DNA of 64,000 nt from Streptacidiphilus sp. P02-A3a (GTDB taxonomy: Bacteria > Actinomycetota > Actinomycetes > Streptomycetales > Streptomycetaceae): assembly GCF_014084105.1 (NCBI RefSeq), contig NZ_CP048289.1:8751922-8815921 (forward strand), written 5' to 3'. The position numbers and the translations under genes were made by a program. A model generated the notes under the pieces. The model was given only the letters and a program-made list of their open reading frames with translations, was not told where the DNA came from and made no database searches. Within the stretch, counting starts at the first letter, position 1. Each line of letters opens with the position of its first letter. Below, one piece after another: positions 60,708 through 64,000 of this stretch.

Positions 60708-61448
60708 CTAGTCAGATCCGGTGATCCATGTCTGTCCATCGACATTGCAGTTGATACGCTGCCAGTGGCCTGCGTCGATCGGAATGCCCTTGGCGATAAC
60801 GGATACCTCGAAGTCGTCGCCGTCGTTCATGTAGCTGCCGGTCTGGCTCGTAGCGTGGTTGTGCCAGTTTCCGCACCAGGTTACGGAGACCTGGTAGCCG
60901 ATACCCGAGCTATCGTTGCAGTCCAGGAAGTCCTCCCAGACTTCACCACCGGTGTAGTAGAACGCCGTGGAGATGGTGTTGCCCCAGACCGCGCAGGCTA
61001 TGGCGCTGCACGTGTGCGTGCTGGCCGTGGTGTAGTAAGTCGTCTGCGGCTTGACCGTAGAGGCGTGCACTCCGGTCGACTGCTTGACGATGCGAGCCGT
61101 TCCGATGGTCAGGGTCTCGGTGTTCTCGCAGGTCTTCCCGATCTTGATGCCGGGGTGCTGCTGGTGGATCATGGCGCATTCAGATGCCGGAGCTGGCACC
61201 TCGAACGTGTAGGTGTGCGGGGCCGCTCCCGGGGCCACCTTGTCGGTAGCCCATGAGCCGGAAGTTCCGCTTGACGCCTCGTGGACGAACGAGCTGGTCT
61301 CTACGGTGGTGCTGGCTAACGCCTTCGCCGCCGTGATGGTGGGCTGAGCGGCGCTGGCAGGACTGGTGGATGCGACGAAAAACGCTCCAACCAGCAAGGC
61401 CGGGGCAATGGCTGCCGCCATCAACTCCCTCATTCGTTTCAAGATCAC
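60708..61448 (-). CDS. secreted cysteine-containing protein of unknown function
   Basis: 246 residues from GTG 61448 (ATG 61433 alternative). Signal peptide AAAIAPALLVGAFFVASTSP with cleavage after ASA. The mature part has about eight cysteines (ECAMIH, TCENTE, CSAIACAVW, DCND, WCGNW, NCNVD), likely disulfide-bonded, and is Thr/Ser-rich, strand-like. Codon use is visibly less GC-biased than the backbone, and it lies inside the IS-bracketed segment. No family recognised. Confidence 0.75.
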   Translation of the reverse strand: MILKRMRELMAAAIAPALLVGAFFVASTSPASAAQPTITAAKALASTTVETSSFVHEASSGTSGSWATDKVAPGAAPHTYTFEVPAPASECAMIHQQHPGIKIGKTCENTETLTIGTARIVKQSTGVHASTVKPQTTYYTTASTHTCSAIACAVWGNTISTAFYYTGGEVWEDFLDCNDSSGIGYQVSVTWCGNWHNHATSQTGSYMNDGDDFEVSVIAKGIPIDAGHWQRINCNVDGQTWITGSD

Positions 61449-61664
61449 TCCCCGTGATACGTGAAGGACACGGGGAACCAGGCCGACAGAATGACCTTGA
61501 AGTGGAGCCCCCCGTGTCCCAGCCGTGTGGGCTGGGCAGTTAGATCATGCCCAGATCGGTAAGAGGTTCGCAGTCGGAGCGATCGGGCTTTGCCTTAACT
61601 TTGCATAGTCTCCCCATCGAGGGATCGCGCCAGAATGATAACAAAATGGGGTATATCAAGCACC

Positions 61665-61694
61665 TTGACAGGCTCGACCATGGTGGCGTACGTT
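61665..61694 (+). promoter_or_regulatory. promoter of the DUF2975-XRE pair
   Basis: TTGACA (61665-61670), 18 bp, TACGTT (61689-61694); about 40 bp before the chosen start at 61734. Confidence 0.45.
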
Positions 61695-61733
61695 CCGGAG
61701 GGTAACGATATTCGATATGGCATGGGGGTATCC

Positions 61734-62378
61734 ATGGTGATCGGTAAAGTTCGCAATCCCGTTGAACCGCTGGCGACTACATCCAGGGTGGCACTGGGGG
61801 GCGCTCTCGCAGTGATCGTTTTTGGTGTCGTGGCGGCGGTATTTGGGAGCAATGGCGTCTTTGGCTTTGGAGGTGATCAAGCTGCATGCCTCGACGTCCC
61901 ATCGGCGCTGGTACGCTTCCATGGCGATGGCGGAACCATTTTCGGGCTCCGTTCTGGGGTTGCGACGTTCGCTGATTCCTTCAACCTCTGTGCCACGAAT
62001 CCAAGAACGAGTGAACGTCTACTGCTTAGCCTCACTGAGATTCCGGGATATCTTCTATTCGTCGTCATGGCTGTGCTCGTGGTGAGGTTCACTCGAACCG
62101 CTTCGCGAAGCGGTGTATACAGCGGGTCCAGTGCGCGGCAGATTCGGCTCATTGCCTGGACTCTCGTTCTAGGCGAGATTATCGCCACGGGTATTGAGGC
62201 AACCGCAAGTCGCTCCCTCTTTGATGCAATGACCAGCTATCACAGTGGGGCTCAGGCGCTGCTAGATTTCTGGGACTTCCATCTGTCTCTTGTTTTCGTG
62301 TCTCTTGGACTCCTCACCTTCGCCCGTATCGTCTCGCTCGGCGTGCGGATGCGTGAAGAGAATGAGGGGACCATCTAA
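61734..62378 (+). CDS. DUF2975-like membrane protein
   Basis: 214 residues from ATG 61734, five bases after GGGGGT; the frame is open to 61635 but upstream ATGs lack a site. Four hydrophobic segments (VALGGALAVIVFGVVAAVFG; LLLSLTEIPGYLLFVVMAVLVV; LIAWTLVLGEIIATGIEA; LSLVFVSLGLLTFARIV). Layout and the overlapping XRE gene match DUF2975 proteins, which are typically paired with a YozG-like regulator. Function unknown. Confidence 0.7.
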   Translation: MVIGKVRNPVEPLATTSRVALGGALAVIVFGVVAAVFGSNGVFGFGGDQAACLDVPSALVRFHGDGGTIFGLRSGVATFADSFNLCATNPRTSERLLLSLTEIPGYLLFVVMAVLVVRFTRTASRSGVYSGSSARQIRLIAWTLVLGEIIATGIEATASRSLFDAMTSYHSGAQALLDFWDFHLSLVFVSLGLLTFARIVSLGVRMREENEGTI

Positions 62379-62605
62379 TGGCCGCTGGGGAGACCGAAGC
62401 TCACGCAATCGCTGTCCATCTAGACAAGCTGCTCACCCAACGGGGAATGACCCTCACTGAGCTCTCGGAACTTGTCGGAGTGACTAACGTGAATCTGTCC
62501 GTTCTGAAGAACGGGCATGCCCGGGCGATTAGGTTCACTACCTTGACAAAGCTGTGCGAAGTCCTGGAATGTCAGCCCGGAGACCTCCTCACGTTCGATG
62601 GCTGA
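62378..62605 (+). CDS. small XRE-family regulator (YozG-like)
   Basis: 75 residues, almost entirely one helix-turn-helix domain: LDKLLTQRGMTLTELSELVG, TNVNLSVLKNGHARAIRFTT, KLCEVLECQPGDLL. The start overlaps the upstream stop (TAATG). By analogy with similar pairs it regulates its own operon, possibly responding to the membrane partner. Confidence 0.88.
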   Translation: MAAGETEAHAIAVHLDKLLTQRGMTLTELSELVGVTNVNLSVLKNGHARAIRFTTLTKLCEVLECQPGDLLTFDG

Positions 62606-62789
62606 GTGAGCGCTCGCGACTGCCTCCTCAGCGCCGAGTGCGCCCCCATAAGCGGCCCTAGCCGTCTGGCCCCTCCCCGTGACGGATAGCTGGGGCGTTC
62701 TCCTTGCTGGCTACGGCTACGGCTACGTCATAGTCGTTGCACATAGTCTGGATTGCGCGGGCGCAGGCCCTGTATGCATGGAGGGCACT

Positions 62790-63077
62790 GTGAGCCTGCG
62801 TGAGATCCGGCTCGACGCCTGGAGCTGGTTGAACTGCAAGCCGGTCATGGCCCACCCCGAGAGCCCGCAGGCTCGCCGCGTGTTTCCCGAACTGGCTCGT
62901 ACGTGGGTGCCCGAGCAGGACAAGCGCCGGTTGGCCGTCTACAAGTTGCTGACCGCACAAGGGAACGGACAGGCCGGGCAGATCGCTGAGGTCGCAGGCG
63001 ACGAGGACGCTGCCGAGCGGCGCGAGCTGGACGACGCGGCCAAGTTGATCGATGCTGCGCTCAGCTACCTCCTCTGA
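62790..63077 (+). CDS. hypothetical protein, 95 residues
   Basis: GTG 62790 follows GGAGGG; the frame is open further left without a site. SLREIRLDAWSWLNCK, then ELARTWVPEQDKRRLAVYKLL and EDAAERRELDDAAKLIDAAL: charged, helical, like the N-terminal part of a phage structural or portal-type protein, but this is only an impression. It may be a truncated mobile gene. Confidence 0.5.
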   Translation: MSLREIRLDAWSWLNCKPVMAHPESPQARRVFPELARTWVPEQDKRRLAVYKLLTAQGNGQAGQIAEVAGDEDAAERRELDDAAKLIDAALSYLL

Positions 63078-63090
63078 GCAGCAGATCGCT

Positions 63091-63249
63091 GTGGATGACT
63101 TGGAGCACGCCGAGGACGAGGACCCGCCAGCCGGTGCGGCAAATGCCGCCGTGACGCGGGACAGGCTGCGGCCGCAGGTGCAGTCGGAGCTGCTGCGGAT
63201 GCAGCGGGCGGTGTGCCATTCGATCCGTCGATAGCGTCTACACGTTGGC
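63091..63249. other. short intergenic piece with a possible gene fragment
   Basis: An open frame (LEHAEDEDPPAGAA ... RDRLRPQVQSELLRMQRAV) reads to TAG 63234 but has no start signal. Could continue the preceding fragmentary gene after a frameshift. Confidence 0.3.
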
Positions 63250-63426
63250 ATGGGAGCCGACGAGAAGTGGGTGCTGCTGAGAGCCATGGATTCCGGCTTC
63301 CACTTCCCGGAGCGGGATGAAGCTGAGCAGGATGGGATGGAGTGCCCGCAGCGGCCGCAATTCGCGTGGGAGCTGCCCGCGGACTCTCGGGGCGGCCTCA
63401 AGGCGACGCTCCGGCGGATCACCTAG
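63250..63426 (+). CDS. 58-codon ORF ending at the IS border (possibly truncated)
   Basis: ATG 63250 starts MGADEKWVLLRAMDSGFHFP. Its TAG stop is formed exactly at the junction with the IS5 end (CCTA|GGACTT), so the original gene probably continued to the right and was cut by the IS. No family recognised. Confidence 0.45.
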   Translation: MGADEKWVLLRAMDSGFHFPERDEAEQDGMECPQRPQFAWELPADSRGGLKATLRRIT

Positions 63427-63772
63427 GACTTGTCCGGTCGATCACGTGCGGAGTCGGATGACGGGGGCGGCTGTGGTGGCCGTGCCGAGGTAGACGTAGC
63501 CGCGTTTGTCGTAGTGCGTGGCCGCCGCTCGGGCGTGTTTGAGCTTGTTGATGGCCCATTCGACGGTGTTGTGTTTCTTGTACCGCTCCTCGTCGAAGCC
63601 CGGTGGTCGCCCGCCGCGCGAGCCCTTGCGCAGGCGGGCGGCACGACTGTCCGTCTTCTGGGGGATCGCGTGCGGGATGCCGTGCCCGCGCGGGTAGTCG
63701 CGGCACGGGCCGTTGCTGTAGGCCTTGTCGGCGGCCAGGCTGTCGGGTGTCTTGCGGGGCCTGCCCGGACCG
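63426..63772 (-). mobile_element. truncated inverted copy of the IS5-type element (347 bp)
   Basis: Begins with the same terminal repeat as the right end of the complete copy and appears identical to 60138-60484 in reverse, encoding the C-terminal third of the transposase (from RPRKTPDSLAADKAY to the end). Homology stops at CCCGGACCG. Confidence 0.92.
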
Positions 63773-63876
63773 ATCCGTTGACCGGACTACGAGAGGACAC
63801 GCCGGGCCGGTGCGCATCCCCCAGCTGGCCTAGTCGGTAGACGTTGCGTATCTGATCGACAAGGGAGCGCAACGAG

Positions 63877-64000
63877 TTGAGCGAGTTCCGTGACATCCGT
63901 GCCATCGAGCTGCCCCGCTGGGGACGAGTCGCGCCAGAGCCGGGGGTCTTGCCCTGGCTGGTCCTTGACGAGGAGGGAAGAGCTGTGCCGCCGGTCCGTA
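63877..64000 (+). CDS. N-terminus of a probable tyrosine recombinase/integrase (partial)
   Basis: An open frame from TTG 63877 runs off the window. It encodes LSEFRDIRAIELPRWG, then PGVLPWLVLDEEGRAVPPVR. This resembles the start of Streptomyces phage-integrase-type recombinases with a short leader before the core-binding SAM-like domain. The catalytic part is outside, so the call rests on pattern memory. Confidence 0.4.
   Translation, partial: MSEFRDIRAIELPRWGRVAPEPGVLPWLVLDEEGRAVPPVR

Overview
The window is GC-rich actinobacterial DNA, almost certainly from Streptomycetaceae (Streptomyces, Kitasatospora or Streptacidiphilus). The gene block from 32.2 to 47.1 kb (msiK, secreted protein, nucleotidyltransferase, DoxX protein, rlmB, cysS, ispF, ispD, carD, lipoprotein, phoP, phoR, phoU, gpm) has the order I recall for the Streptomyces coelicolor core chromosome. 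GTG starts, NNG/NNC codon use, a WhiB protein and a LAL-type regulator fit the same family. No species can be named.

Layout. 1-2.3 kb: tail of a membrane protein, a NarL-type two-component pair and a 58-residue membrane peptide. 2.7-5.4 kb: a complete IS21-family element (2716-5009, 6-bp target duplication ATCTCG) that landed in a decayed fragment resembling the thiopeptide/lantibiotic-type biosynthesis domain, followed by a broken second istA. 5.66-31.95 kb: accessory DNA at the 3' end of a tRNA-Thr(TGT) gene. The 3' part of that tRNA is repeated at 5659 and 18601, so the region reads as at least two tandem integrated elements. The left one carries HicAB, a secreted ribosome-inactivating protein interrupted by one in-frame UGA, a cluster of alpha/beta hydrolases with two AraC regulators, WhiB and a large LuxR regulator. 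The right one is a defence island: rloA-rloB-hsdM-hsdS, then an IS1380 element and a pseudogene, then hsdR and a zinc metallopeptidase. No integrase is visible in either.

32-59.4 kb is backbone: sugar-ABC ATPase MsiK with a DasR-like operator, translation and isoprenoid genes, the phosphate regulon regulators PhoP/PhoR/PhoU with a PHO box, a 9-cysteine peptide, glycolytic Gpm, an MFS pump, an Eis-like acetyltransferase, a predicted mannosyltransferase-like membrane protein, a TetR/DCC/membrane-protein operon with two matching palindromic operators, and a run of stress or detoxification enzymes ending in a SigJ-type ECF sigma factor.

59.5-63.8 kb is a second foreign patch: a full IS5-type element and a 347-bp truncated inverted copy of the same element bracket an apparently lower-GC segment with a secreted protein, a DUF2975-like membrane protein with its XRE partner and small orphan ORFs. 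The window ends in the start of what looks like a tyrosine recombinase.

The most notable biology is the tRNA-Thr island array, the split ATPase/TOPRIM pair inside a type I restriction locus, the UGA-interrupted secreted RIP, and the Cys-rich peptide beside phoU.
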